Assembly: GCF_030382115.1 (NCBI RefSeq)
Contig: NZ_JAUDRJ010000003.1
Coordinates: forward strand, 507,402-564,518
Reading direction: 5' to 3'
Length of the DNA stretch: 57,117 nucleotides
DNA from: Nostoc sp. GT001
GTDB taxonomy: Bacteria; Cyanobacteriota; Cyanobacteriia; Cyanobacteriales; Nostocaceae
Position numbers and translations under genes: made by a program. The notes under the pieces were generated by a model. The model saw only the letters and a program-made list of their open reading frames with translations, ran no database searches and was not told the origin of the DNA. Shown here piece after piece: positions 41,792-50,359 of the stretch; within the stretch, counting starts at the first letter, position 1; each line of letters opens with the position of its first letter.

Positions 41792-41850
41792 TACGAATTA
41801 CGAATTACGAACTTGTACTGAGCGTAGCCGAAGTATTACGAATTACGAAT
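41792..41850. repeat. Minimal form of the TTACGAA-framed repeat
   Basis: Heptamer runs AATTACGAATTACGAA frame a core CTTGTACTGAGCG followed by TAGCCGAAGT, and the frame repeats on the right. The core is about 24 nt with no inserted modules. The same frame carries larger interiors at 27471-27648 and 30427-30547, so this looks like the ancestral, empty site. Confidence 0.8.
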
Positions 41851-41854
41851 TATT

Positions 41855-42667
41855 TTAATCCTTTGGGGGAAATATAATTTTATTAGTACCTTCAGGAGTT
41901 GTAACTATTTTTCCTCCCAAGGCTTCGATTTCCTTAATTGCGCGTTTTTGAGTTCTTTCATCAGCACGATTATTTAAAACCATTGACCATGTAGAAATTT
42001 GAGCATATTTACTGTTAGGGTTTCGACTCAAAAATTCAGCAGTTCTTTGGGAAGTATTAGCTATAAGCTGACTCTCTGCATCTGAAAATTTACTTGCCCA
42101 GTTTGCCGCTGTTGCAAAAGACTGTTGGGCAGCTTGAGCGTCACCTAAAAATAATAACTCATCAACTCCTTTAAAACGCCATATATAATAAGACTTTTCG
42201 GGAACTGAGGGAGATAGTGATTTTAAGCCTTTCTCTGACATTGCGATCGCACGTTCCGGCATACCAGCATATAATGAAGTACTGATCGAAAGACTGCGAT
42301 ACGCTGCTAAAAATCGTGGATCGCGTTCTAGAATAACTTCAAAATATTCTGGACTTAAACTGTAGCCTGTTTTATCCCGAATTTCATCATCTCCAAAATA
42401 TTGGAGAAAATTGAGATATACCAAATCTGCGATCAAATTATCATAACCAAAACTAGGCGTTTTTTCGAGGAAATTCAGACGAATATTTTCAGCTTTTATT
42501 TCTTTTTTTAGAGTTTCTAAAGAGGCAGATTGTTTTCTATTTATTAGTTTTTGCAATTGGGGGAATTGAATCAAGCCAACTCCTACAATACACAGGCAAA
42601 TTACAAAAGGTGTAGCAAAAGCTTGACGAGATAACAACATATTTTTCTTGTCTTTCTTTATCATCAT
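41855..42667 (-). CDS. Membrane-anchored helical (TPR-like) hypothetical protein
   Basis: A 270-residue protein with a basic N-terminus (MIKKDKKN) and one membrane anchor at about 17-35, then a soluble helical region. The pair YFEVILERDPRFLAAYRSLS and ELLFLGDAQAAQQSFATAAN resembles degenerate tetratricopeptide repeats. It ends with GGKIVTTPEGTNKIIFPPKD. I recognise similar unnamed cyanobacterial proteins but no function. Translation likely starts at one of two adjacent ATG codons (42667 or 42664). It stands alone between a repeat and AT-rich DNA. Confidence 0.6.
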   Translation of the reverse strand: MMIKKDKKNMLLSRQAFATPFVICLCIVGVGLIQFPQLQKLINRKQSASLETLKKEIKAENIRLNFLEKTPSFGYDNLIADLVYLNFLQYFGDDEIRDKTGYSLSPEYFEVILERDPRFLAAYRSLSISTSLYAGMPERAIAMSEKGLKSLSPSVPEKSYYIWRFKGVDELLFLGDAQAAQQSFATAANWASKFSDAESQLIANTSQRTAEFLSRNPNSKYAQISTWSMVLNNRADERTQKRAIKEIEALGGKIVTTPEGTNKIIFPPKD

Positions 42668-43176
42668 AGTCAGATCATTGTATACAAGTGGTATAAAAAA
42701 AGTCAGCCATATTTATGAGACTATGCTTTGCTAAGTAAGATAAAAAAGTTTACTCAAATAAACTGATTGAAGTATTTAGTGTTTATTTATACTTTGATAT
42801 TATCTTTGTTTTGAGATAAATTACAGTAATTTTTTATATATACCAATATCTAATTTATAGCTAATGGAACGAAACACCTAAAAGCTAATTAAATAATTAT
42901 TTCAGAATCACGCCACTTAGAACAACGGGAAAACCCCTGCCGCAGTGCTGGATTCACTGCAATGCAGTACCTCGAAAATCTAAAATGGTATTATTCTTTT
43001 TCTAAGATAAATTTGGCTCTTGGAAATCATAACTTTTTTTTAGTAAAAATTTATTAAAAAAATATTAAGTTGTTTTGACTTTAGTTACTTTTTTGTAGTA
43101 AAAGCCTTCCAAAATTTGACATAACATAAGATTGTATTTTGTTTATATTTGAATCTATCTGTAACCTCTAAATTTC
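42668..43176. other. AT-rich intergenic gap
   Basis: Very AT-rich DNA with no ORF. A GC-richer island at about 42908-42975 (AACGGGAAAACCCCTGCC and CACTGCAATGCAGTACCTC) resembles a repeat fragment and contains two small palindromes. The promoter of the downstream three-gene cassette should lie in the last 150 bp; a TTGACA-like TTTGAC at 43115 followed by TTGTATTTTG does not form a convincing promoter. Confidence 0.4.
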
Positions 43177-43686
43177 ATGGTTAATGATACTCTTAACGAA
43201 AACACAAAAATTCATAGTCAAGACATCGAAAACATGGAAAATAATAGTCAATTTAGCAAACCAAGTAGTGAATTTAAAAGAAAAGTTAAGAAGCTGAACA
43301 GTCAGGGAGAAAGATTCAACATTGATGAAATTATTGATGCTATTCAAACAGCAATAGTGGAAGTTGTAGAGCTAGAAATTACTACTTGGGTTCCAGACTC
43401 ATCTACTCAGTTAGAACAACCACAAGGGCAGCAAATTCCTCAAGCAGGTAATCGAATGCACACCATAATAAATTTAATTGATGGTGATATAACTAATGAA
43501 GTTGGTAGCCAATTTGTTGGTAGCGGGCCATATACAGAACTTCGTGAATTTCATCTAACTCAAATCAAAGAAAGTCGGGAGATTATGCAAAAAAATATAG
43601 AAAGTTTGCAGAAGTTGTATGGATTTTTTATAGAAATTATGAAATCTCGTAAAACTTCACAACAATCGCTATCCCGTCCCCAGTAG
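43177..43686 (+). CDS. Unknown helical protein, cassette gene 1
   Basis: A 169-residue soluble protein rich in Asn, Gln and Glu; family not recognised. The first 45 residues look disordered. Then comes an amphipathic helix running into ELEITTWV (about 50-72), a Gln/Pro-rich linker, the motif LIDGDITNEVG (about 97-107), and a C-terminal coiled-coil-like helix ending in a hydrophobic face (LQKLYGFFIEIMK). Gene 2 has a similar layout with ALEVNTMVV and QLDGDIISR, so the two may be distant paralogues. It begins an AT-rich, same-strand set of three genes. No good ribosome site precedes the ATG. Confidence 0.6.
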   Translation: MVNDTLNENTKIHSQDIENMENNSQFSKPSSEFKRKVKKLNSQGERFNIDEIIDAIQTAIVEVVELEITTWVPDSSTQLEQPQGQQIPQAGNRMHTIINLIDGDITNEVGSQFVGSGPYTELREFHLTQIKESREIMQKNIESLQKLYGFFIEIMKSRKTSQQSLSRPQ

Positions 43687-43783
43687 TTGATATTTATTAA
43701 TTGATATTAACCAAAAAATACCTACAGGATATGAGGTTATCCTAACCTGTAGGTTAATTTGCTTTAAATAAATCAAGGAAATT

Positions 43784-44617
43784 ATGACTATGCCTAATAA
43801 AATTCAAGAACAAGCCAAAGATTTGCTAGAAAAAGTAGTCTCATCTGTACATGGATTAGTTGATGATATTACAGCTTTAGAAGTCAATACAATGGTTGTG
43901 GATCAAATTACTGGCGCAAAGTTTAATGCTTGGCAAGCGTATGAAGAGATTTATTCAATAAATGACAAAGACTACTTTGATAGCAAAGGAATTCCAAATC
44001 CAGACGATTTACCAGAACCAGAAAAAACTCAAGCTCAAGAGCTACGCAAGCGTTATACAAGTCTATTTTCGCAACTTGAAAGAGAATATTTTTACATTCT
44101 TCTTGAACAAAGTACTGAGACTAGTGAGCCAGACTCCAGGATAATACAATATCAGGATCGTCTTAAATATCAGGTGGAACATAAAGCAAATATTGTTCCA
44201 ACTGACGAGGTATACATAAAGTTAGCTCGACCAATATTGCCTGCTCCAACACCTTTTGCGGGTGAAGAAGATAATCACAAAAAATTGCAGCAAAGGTGGC
44301 AAGAGATTGAAGAACTTTTGAATAATGATAAATTTATTCGTACACTGCGGAAAATGTCTGAGCTTAAAGCTGCACTTAATAGTGGCAATATTACCAGCGT
44401 AGATATTGATATTATTTATGCTCAAACTGTTATGCAGCTAGATGGAGATATTATCAGCCGTTACCATAAAAAGCTATTTCAATTACCTGAAGGTGATAGA
44501 GATTTAATCCTAAAAATACATAATGAAGGGGTAGTTGCTGGAGAGAAACAGTGGCGTGGAACACTAGACTTTCTGATTGGTATTGTACAAAATATCGCGA
44601 AATTATCCCGACAATGA
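43784..44617 (+). CDS. Unknown soluble protein, cassette gene 2
   Basis: A 277-residue soluble, mostly helical, acidic protein; family not recognised. It starts with an amphipathic helix (LLEKVVSSVHGLVDDITALE), then NTMVVDQITGAKFNAWQAYE, a Pro/Glu-rich linker, a long charged helix bundle, and near the C-terminus QLDGDIISRYHKKLFQLP and an amphipathic last helix TLDFLIGIVQNIAKLS. AAGGAA lies 4 nt before ATG 43784 and 10 nt before the in-frame ATG 43790, either of which may be used. Its stop overlaps the start of gene 3 by four bases (ATGA), so translation is coupled. No enzyme motif is visible. Confidence 0.62.
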   Translation: MTMPNKIQEQAKDLLEKVVSSVHGLVDDITALEVNTMVVDQITGAKFNAWQAYEEIYSINDKDYFDSKGIPNPDDLPEPEKTQAQELRKRYTSLFSQLEREYFYILLEQSTETSEPDSRIIQYQDRLKYQVEHKANIVPTDEVYIKLARPILPAPTPFAGEEDNHKKLQQRWQEIEELLNNDKFIRTLRKMSELKAALNSGNITSVDIDIIYAQTVMQLDGDIISRYHKKLFQLPEGDRDLILKIHNEGVVAGEKQWRGTLDFLIGIVQNIAKLSRQ

Positions 44618-45561
44618 AAGCTGATAAAACATACACTGATAGTGAAGCTGATGTTCAACTATCTTTTTTTGTACAAATCCCTCAAGGCACTCCTATTGAA
44701 CTTGAAATTAAGGTTGAGCCAGGACAGTATACTTTTTATCTAAATAAGACCATTTTAAAACAAATTGAAGAAGCACGAGAAATAGGCTGCTCTTTATACA
44801 TTCCGTCAAAATTACTAGCTTATATTTGGTACTACAACTGTTTTAGCGAGCAGATTTGCGTTAATAAGAATACTACGCCATACCAGAAATTAGTAATTAC
44901 TAAAAAAAACTTTAAAATATTTGATGATACTTTTATAATAAGTTTTATCAAATTATTCTGGAATAAATCATTACAAAAAAAATCAACGCTACAGTATGGA
45001 ATTACTTTTAATTCTTATTATAGAGAAGATACATCAGATTTATATCTCTGGAAAGAACAAGATATTGTTTTACAAAGTAATATTTTATTTTATGGTGACA
45101 TAATTCACAAAATCAAGAGTGATTTTATCAAAAATCCTGAGTGCTTAAATATTGTTTATTTGCATTATTGGCTTATTGAACAAATACTAAGCTGTCTTCG
45201 GACTAAATTAAATTTATTCTCTTGGGAACTAGCTTCGTTATTCCCTGCTACTTTTTTTGTATGGAGATTAAACTTAGCATTTTCATTATCAATACTTGCT
45301 GGATTAGTAACATCTGTTGTATTTGCTACTATTCGCTATTGGCTGGTTAATCAGCTTCCAAGATGGACTTATATTAGTTATCAATATCGAAATTGGCTGG
45401 CATGGGGACTAAGTTGTGTCACTTCTAGTATTTTTATTTTTACTCCCACTAATTTCTTATTTTTGCTACTTTTGTCACTAACTGGGCCGTTATTACAATG
45501 GGTTTTTAGTTTTATAGTAGGGCAAATTGGTAAAGTCTTTATGCGTTGGTTACTAGCTTGA
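44614..45561 (+). CDS. Unknown membrane protein, cassette gene 3
   Basis: A 315-residue protein; family not recognised. The N-terminal 210 residues look like a soluble beta-rich domain (DVQLSFFVQIPQGTPIELEI) with several aromatic and Lys-rich stretches. The C-terminal 110 residues contain about four membrane helices (around LFPATFFVWRLNLAFSLSIL, SVVFATIRYWLV, WLAWGLSCVTSSIFIF and FLLLLSLTGPLLQWVFSFIV). ATG at 44614 is chosen because it overlaps the gene 2 stop (ATGA); a longer frame from 44551 would run inside gene 2. Strong AT bias, as in the whole cassette, suggests a different history from neighbouring genes. Confidence 0.62.
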   Translation: MKADKTYTDSEADVQLSFFVQIPQGTPIELEIKVEPGQYTFYLNKTILKQIEEAREIGCSLYIPSKLLAYIWYYNCFSEQICVNKNTTPYQKLVITKKNFKIFDDTFIISFIKLFWNKSLQKKSTLQYGITFNSYYREDTSDLYLWKEQDIVLQSNILFYGDIIHKIKSDFIKNPECLNIVYLHYWLIEQILSCLRTKLNLFSWELASLFPATFFVWRLNLAFSLSILAGLVTSVVFATIRYWLVNQLPRWTYISYQYRNWLAWGLSCVTSSIFIFTPTNFLFLLLLSLTGPLLQWVFSFIVGQIGKVFMRWLLA

Positions 45562-45673
45562 AAACTGGGTGTGAGGCATTGAAAAAAGTATTTTCTTGTG
45601 AAAGACTGTTTTAAGAAAAAGATTAGGGTAGCTGAAATATTCAAACAATCTTACCCAAATTCAATTAGACTTT

Positions 45674-46894
45674 CTAATTATGTTTCAACAACTGCCAACA
45701 TTGTCCGGCGATCGCCCAATCTTCTTGAGTATGTATCACTAATACTCTCACCGTTGAGTCAGGTGTGGCAATATCTTTATCGACTGGCTGCTGTTGATTT
45801 TTCTCAAGGTCTATTTTCAGTCCGATAAATCCAAAGGCTTCACAGGTGGCTTGGCGAATTTGTGGAGAGTTTTCACCCACGCCAGCGGTGAATACTAAAG
45901 CATCTAATCCGCCCAAACTAGCAAGCATTGCGCCAATACCAGAACGCAAGCGATGCACGTAGATATCCCATGCTAGTTGAGCGCGGGAATTACCTTGAGC
46001 GATGGCTTCTCTCACTTCACGCATATCGCTAGATACACCCGAAATTCCCTTTAACCCAGAAGCTTTATTTAATAACTCATCCAACTTTTCTACAGAGTAA
46101 TTGCAGTGCCGCAACAGGTAAATCAGAATCCCCGGATCGACTGAACCAGAGCGACTACCCATCATCAATCCTTCTACGGGCGTGAATCCCATAGTAGTAT
46201 CAATACTGCGACCGTTTTTAATCGCCGCTAAAGAGCAACCATTGCCCAGATGACAGATAATTAACCGCTCAGATGCAACATCTCGACCGAGAATTTGGAC
46301 AGCACGTTGAGAACAGTATTGGTGACTAATACCATGAAACCCATAGCGACGAATACCTTGCTCTACCCACTGATATGGGCCGGGATAGATTGCTGCTGCA
46401 TCGGGTAAAGTACCATGAAATCCGGTATCAAAGGCTGCTACTTGGGTGACATTTCCTAAGATTTGTTCAATTGCTTCTATGCCTTCCAAACCCACCGGAT
46501 TATGCGCTGGGGCAAGGTTAGACAGATCGGCGATCGCCTTTTTGACATCCTCCGTAATTACCACGCTATCTCGATAATCCTCTCCACCATGTACTATCCG
46601 ATGCCCCACTACATCGATTTCTGATAACTGATCGATTACCTTGGTAGCATCACGATTAAGTGTATTGAGCATATAGGTGAGGTGCGCCTCTGGGGAATCA
46701 CCAGAGATTGATTTTTGCAGCGTTTCACCTGTTGCAGTTTTCACCTCAATTTCTGCCACACTTCGATCTTGAGTCCAGTTGATTTTCCCTTCCCAAAGGG
46801 GTTGGGGTGCTTGGGTAGGCAGAGTTTCATCTGCAATTTCATACAGACAACTCTTTTGGCTACTCGATCCGGCATTCAGTACCAATATTTTCAT
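45674..46894 (-). CDS. ackA: Acetate kinase
   Basis: A 406-residue acetate kinase, which interconverts acetyl phosphate plus ADP with acetate plus ATP. Both family signatures are present: LVLNAGSSSQKS near the N-terminus (residues 4-15) and GFTPVEGLMMGSRSGSVDPG (about 233-252). AFDTGFHGTLPDAAAIYP with its catalytic Asp and FHGISHQYCSQRA are also intact. It works in fermentation and acetyl-phosphate metabolism in the dark. No phosphotransacetylase gene is adjacent. It is convergent with the AT-rich cassette, with a 112-bp gap. Confidence 0.95.
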   Translation of the reverse strand: MKILVLNAGSSSQKSCLYEIADETLPTQAPQPLWEGKINWTQDRSVAEIEVKTATGETLQKSISGDSPEAHLTYMLNTLNRDATKVIDQLSEIDVVGHRIVHGGEDYRDSVVITEDVKKAIADLSNLAPAHNPVGLEGIEAIEQILGNVTQVAAFDTGFHGTLPDAAAIYPGPYQWVEQGIRRYGFHGISHQYCSQRAVQILGRDVASERLIICHLGNGCSLAAIKNGRSIDTTMGFTPVEGLMMGSRSGSVDPGILIYLLRHCNYSVEKLDELLNKASGLKGISGVSSDMREVREAIAQGNSRAQLAWDIYVHRLRSGIGAMLASLGGLDALVFTAGVGENSPQIRQATCEAFGFIGLKIDLEKNQQQPVDKDIATPDSTVRVLVIHTQEDWAIAGQCWQLLKHN

Positions 46895-47106
46895 AGTGAC
46901 AACATAAAAACATGATCACCTTTGATCGTGTCACTAAATCTGGCCTCATGTTTAGTTTTTTCAACGATGTATAAGTTTTTAGAGTTTGCGATCGCGAGAA
47001 ACTAAAAATACTGCTCCCCTTAATGAAATCGTTATACTAACTGTGGGAGGCTGTTTATCTATCCAGCCAGATTCCATAGTTGTATTTTTTTATAGCTTGT
47101 TGCACT

Positions 47107-47985
47107 ATGTCTTTCTTCAAAACCCCGCTGATTGGTTTAAAAGCTGACTCATTTCGTCATCCATTAGACCTGGAAGCTACCAAAACGCTCAAGCAGATAC
47201 CAGGCATAGATATGTTGGTGCGAAATTGGCTCAGGCCAATGGCAGAGCAGGTTTTTTATGTGGAAAATATTGCCTCTAGCATTTTGGTGGGTGAAAAGCA
47301 ACTACCCGATTTATACAAGCTGTTGTTAGATGCCTGTAAAATCCTGGATATAGAGCCTCCCCAGTTGTACGTCCGGCAACATCCGGCTCCCAACGCCTAT
47401 ACTTTTGCTGTGCGGGGTAAGCAGCCTTTTGTGGTGCTACACACTTCCCTGATTGATATTCTCACACCAGAGGAAATACAGGCAGTAATCGCCCACGAGC
47501 TGGGACATCTCAAGTGTGACCATAGCGTTTACTTGACTCCTGTAAACTTATTAATATTAGCTGCGGCGATTGTCCCCAATGTCGGTACTTTTGTTGCTCA
47601 AGCCATACAGGCGCAACTTTTGGAATGGGTACGTTGTGCTGAGTTTACCTGCGATCGCGCCGCATTACTAGCAACCCAAGACCCGAAAGTTGTCATGTCG
47701 GTGTTGATGAAGTTGGCTGGTGGTTCTCCCACCTTAGCGCCCCAACTGAATCTCGATGCCTTTGTTGCCCAAGCCCGCGCTTACGATGATATTAGCAAGA
47801 CAGAACTGGGTGAAATGGTCAAAGCTGCCCGTACAGCCCAATTAACCCATCCAGTGCCAGTACTGCGGGCGCGAGAAATTGACCGTTGGGCCAGCAGCAC
47901 CGAATATCAAACTCTGTTGCACAGTCACGGACTGAAGTCTACTAATAATGAAGTTGCACCCAAAGGTGGATGGCGCAATTGGTAG
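47107..47985 (+). CDS. M48-family zinc metallopeptidase
   Basis: A 292-residue peptidase. HELGH at 130-134 is the zinc site, and the third ligand Glu lies in RCAEFTCDRAALLA further on, the M48 arrangement. A hydrophobic segment PVNLLILAAAIVPNVGTFVA (about 144-163) follows the active site, as in membrane-associated HtpX/Oma1-like proteins. ATG at 47107 is preferred; the frame from 47080 adds an unsupported leader. The substrate is unknown, though membrane protein quality control is the usual role. It stands alone and has a HIP1-built hairpin downstream. Confidence 0.87.
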   Translation: MSFFKTPLIGLKADSFRHPLDLEATKTLKQIPGIDMLVRNWLRPMAEQVFYVENIASSILVGEKQLPDLYKLLLDACKILDIEPPQLYVRQHPAPNAYTFAVRGKQPFVVLHTSLIDILTPEEIQAVIAHELGHLKCDHSVYLTPVNLLILAAAIVPNVGTFVAQAIQAQLLEWVRCAEFTCDRAALLATQDPKVVMSVLMKLAGGSPTLAPQLNLDAFVAQARAYDDISKTELGEMVKAARTAQLTHPVPVLRAREIDRWASSTEYQTLLHSHGLKSTNNEVAPKGGWRNW

Positions 47986-48046
47986 AGCTTCTATTTACAA
48001 CGGCTTTTTTGCTATATAAGCAGAAAAATTTTTAATATATGGTAAG

Positions 48047-48072
48047 AAGCGATCGCACTTTGGCGATCGCTT
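48047..48072 (+). terminator. HIP1-built hairpin after the M48 gene
   Basis: AAGCGATCGC (48047-48056) and GCGATCGCTT (48063-48072) form a perfect 10-bp stem with a 6-nt loop. Each arm contains a full HIP1 octamer. CCCCTTTTC follows, a weak T-run. It lies about 60 bp past the peptidase stop and may terminate its transcript. Confidence 0.6.
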
Positions 48073-48257
48073 CCCCTTTTCATCCAAAAATGCAAACTTT
48101 CCCTAGACTACATACAATACAGTTCGGATAAATATTTTGAACTCAGAATTACCTTTAGGGAAAAGGTTTAGTGGGTTTGGGTTAAAGATTTTTCTCCCCC
48201 TTTCCCTTTTCCCTTTCCCCTTTCCCCCAACCGTAGTTACACTACATATCCCTTTTG

Positions 48258-49928
48258 TCAACTAGAAGCTTTCACGACTGCTTCTGCTTGGGAATGTAAC
48301 AACAAACCGTATTCTAAACCCTCCACCACCGCTTGATAGGAAGCCGCCAAAATATTGGTAGAAACCCCTACCGTCGTCCAGCGTTGACGACCATTGCCTG
48401 ATTCTACCAACACACGGGTTTTCGCCGCAGTGCCCGTATGTCCGTTGAGAATTCGTACTTTGTAATCTGTCAAATCAAAGGTTGCAATTTGGGGATAAAA
48501 GTTCACCAAAGCCTTGCGTAAAGCTGCATCCAAAGCTGCAACGGGCCCGTTACCTTCCGCCGCCTCCAAGATATTTTTCCCGTCAACAGCGACTTTAACT
48601 GTAGCTAGGGCATTGCTAGTTTCTTTCCCCTCAATCAAGTCGCAGTGGACTTGAAAACCTTTGACTTCAAAAAACTTTTGGCGACCTCCCAAAGCTTCGT
48701 GCATCAATAGCACAAAACTCGCCTCTGCGGCTTCAAATTGAAATCCTTCACTCTCCAAATCTTTGAGGCGCTGGAGAATTTCTCTAGCCTCTGCCTTTTG
48801 TTGATCCAATTCAATCCCAAAACTGCGGGCTTTGGCTAAAACATTGCTCAGTCCAGACTGTTCCGAAATCACAATGCGGCGACGATTCCCGACTTGTTCC
48901 GGCTGAATGTGTTCGTAAGTCAGGGGATTACGTTCCACCGCTGATACATGAATACCGCCCTTGTGGGCAAAAGCCGAACGTCCCACAAAGGGAGCGTGTT
49001 CATCTGGCGCAAGGTTGACTACCTCACTCACAAAACGACTGGCTTCTGTAAGTTGTGTGAGCTGGTCTTCTGTGATACAACTGTAACCCGCCTTCAGTTG
49101 TAAATTGGGAATTAACGAACAGAGGTTAGCATTACCGCAACGTTCACCGTAACCATTAATTGTGCCCTGTACCATCTTTGCCCCTGCCATCACGGCGGCT
49201 ATTGCGTTAGCAACCGCCATTTCCGAATCGTTATGAGTATGAATTCCAATTTGAGGAATTATTGAAGCCGCTAGCGCGTCTATGTCCTCAGTTATTGCTT
49301 CTTGACAAGTGACCAATGACAAATGACTAATGACATCTTGAACAATTTGGCTAATTTCGTGGGGTAAAGTGCCACCATTGGTATCACAGAGGACTAGCCA
49401 TTCCGCACCAGAGGCGATCGCAGCCTCTAATGTCTGTAAAGCATAATCTCGATTGTGCTTATAGCCATCAAACCAATGTTCGGCATCGTAGATAATGCGA
49501 CGACCTTGAGAACGGAGGTACTCAATAGTGTCGCGAATCATCGCCAAATTTTCTTCTAATGTCGTCTTGAGTCCGGTTGTCACATGTAAATCCCAAGATT
49601 TGCCAAAAATCGTTACCCAGCGAGTTCCCGCAGCCAAAATATCCTGTAGCATCGGTTCGGTGGCGGCAGTAGAGTTAGGGCGGCGAGTCGAGCAAAAAGC
49701 GACAATTTCAGCCTGTTTGAGCGGATCTTCTTGGAGTTGCCAGAAAAATTGTACATCCTTGGGATTGGCTCCAGGCCAACCACCTTCAATAAAGGGAATT
49801 CCCAGTCGATCGAGTCTACGGGCAATGCGTAACTTATCTTCTATCGATACAGATAGCCCCTCGCGCTGAGTGCCATCCCGTAATGTAGTGTCATAGAGCC
49901 AAAGTTGAGGTGAAGAATTTGTGGTCAT
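48258..49928 (-). CDS. cimA: Citramalate synthase (CimA family)
   Basis: A 556-residue enzyme of the isopropylmalate/homocitrate synthase superfamily. LYDTTLRDGTQREGLSVSIE at the N-terminus and IGIHTHNDSEMAVANAIAAV with its HxH metal site identify the TIM barrel, and GTINGYGERCGNANLCSLIP is the cimA/leuA signature. The C-terminal domain (about 420-545) is the allosteric LeuA dimer type. CimA joins pyruvate and acetyl-CoA to make citramalate for isoleucine. The start is ATG 49928 (MTTNSS); the frame from 49970 adds 14 residues of no known use. An inserted-looking segment, VISHLSLVTCQEA, is coded by heptamer-repeat DNA at 49303-49335. Confidence 0.9.
   Translation of the reverse strand: MTTNSSPQLWLYDTTLRDGTQREGLSVSIEDKLRIARRLDRLGIPFIEGGWPGANPKDVQFFWQLQEDPLKQAEIVAFCSTRRPNSTAATEPMLQDILAAGTRWVTIFGKSWDLHVTTGLKTTLEENLAMIRDTIEYLRSQGRRIIYDAEHWFDGYKHNRDYALQTLEAAIASGAEWLVLCDTNGGTLPHEISQIVQDVISHLSLVTCQEAITEDIDALAASIIPQIGIHTHNDSEMAVANAIAAVMAGAKMVQGTINGYGERCGNANLCSLIPNLQLKAGYSCITEDQLTQLTEASRFVSEVVNLAPDEHAPFVGRSAFAHKGGIHVSAVERNPLTYEHIQPEQVGNRRRIVISEQSGLSNVLAKARSFGIELDQQKAEAREILQRLKDLESEGFQFEAAEASFVLLMHEALGGRQKFFEVKGFQVHCDLIEGKETSNALATVKVAVDGKNILEAAEGNGPVAALDAALRKALVNFYPQIATFDLTDYKVRILNGHTGTAAKTRVLVESGNGRQRWTTVGVSTNILAASYQAVVEGLEYGLLLHSQAEAVVKASS
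49303..49335. repeat. STRR (TGACNAA units) inside cimA
   Basis: On the plus strand TGACAAG, TGACCAA, TGACAAA and TGACTAA follow each other, ending TGACA. This is the same heptamer family as the array at 50835-50880 upstream of thiO-thiG. It lies in frame within cimA and codes for about ten residues (SHLSLVTCQ region). Confidence 0.8.
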
Positions 49929-50003
49929 AAAACTGGGACCGACGAGACAACTTTCGAGGCAATGTGTCAATATACAACAAAAAGCCAGTTTGGCAATTTA
50001 AAA

Positions 50004-50342
50004 ATGCCTAAAGTAATAGCTGAAGGTAAAACAATTGATTGCGAGCATGGAAGCAATCTCCGCAAGATTTTGCTGCAAAATGGTATTAACCTCTACAATG
50101 ACGGTGCTAAGGTAATAAACTGTCGGGGCATTGGCAGTTGCGGTACCTGCGCGGTTAAGGTAGAGGGCAAAGTCTCAGCAGCGAACTGGCGCGATCGAAC
50201 ACGGCGTTCGCTTCCTCCCCATTCTCCTACAACAGACTTACGTTTAGCCTGTCAAACTCAGGTTTTGGGCGACGTGAAAGTGACAAAGTTTGATGGATTT
50301 TGGGGACAAGGTTCTCGAATAGTGTGGACACCAAAAGGTTAA
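50004..50342 (+). CDS. [2Fe-2S] ferredoxin-type protein
   Basis: A 112-residue plant-type ferredoxin fold. The cluster ligands are Cys40, Cys46, Cys49 and Cys83 (NCRGIGSCGTCAV and later LACQTQ), matching C-x5-C-x2-C-x(n)-C. It is longer and more basic at the C-terminus (KVTKFDGFWGQGSR) than photosynthetic PetF and belongs to the FdxC/chlorosome-type adrenodoxin-like cyanobacterial group. ATG at 50004 follows a weak site; the frame from 49962 overlaps the divergent cimA leader and is not used. The partner is unknown. The next gene follows after 17 bp. Confidence 0.85.
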   Translation: MPKVIAEGKTIDCEHGSNLRKILLQNGINLYNDGAKVINCRGIGSCGTCAVKVEGKVSAANWRDRTRRSLPPHSPTTDLRLACQTQVLGDVKVTKFDGFWGQGSRIVWTPKG

Positions 50343-50359
50343 AAAGGAGTTAAGACAAG

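Noticed and set aside
45598..45828. 76-codon ORF at the ackA 3' end
   Set aside because: It runs antisense through ackA and has no family or ribosome-site support.
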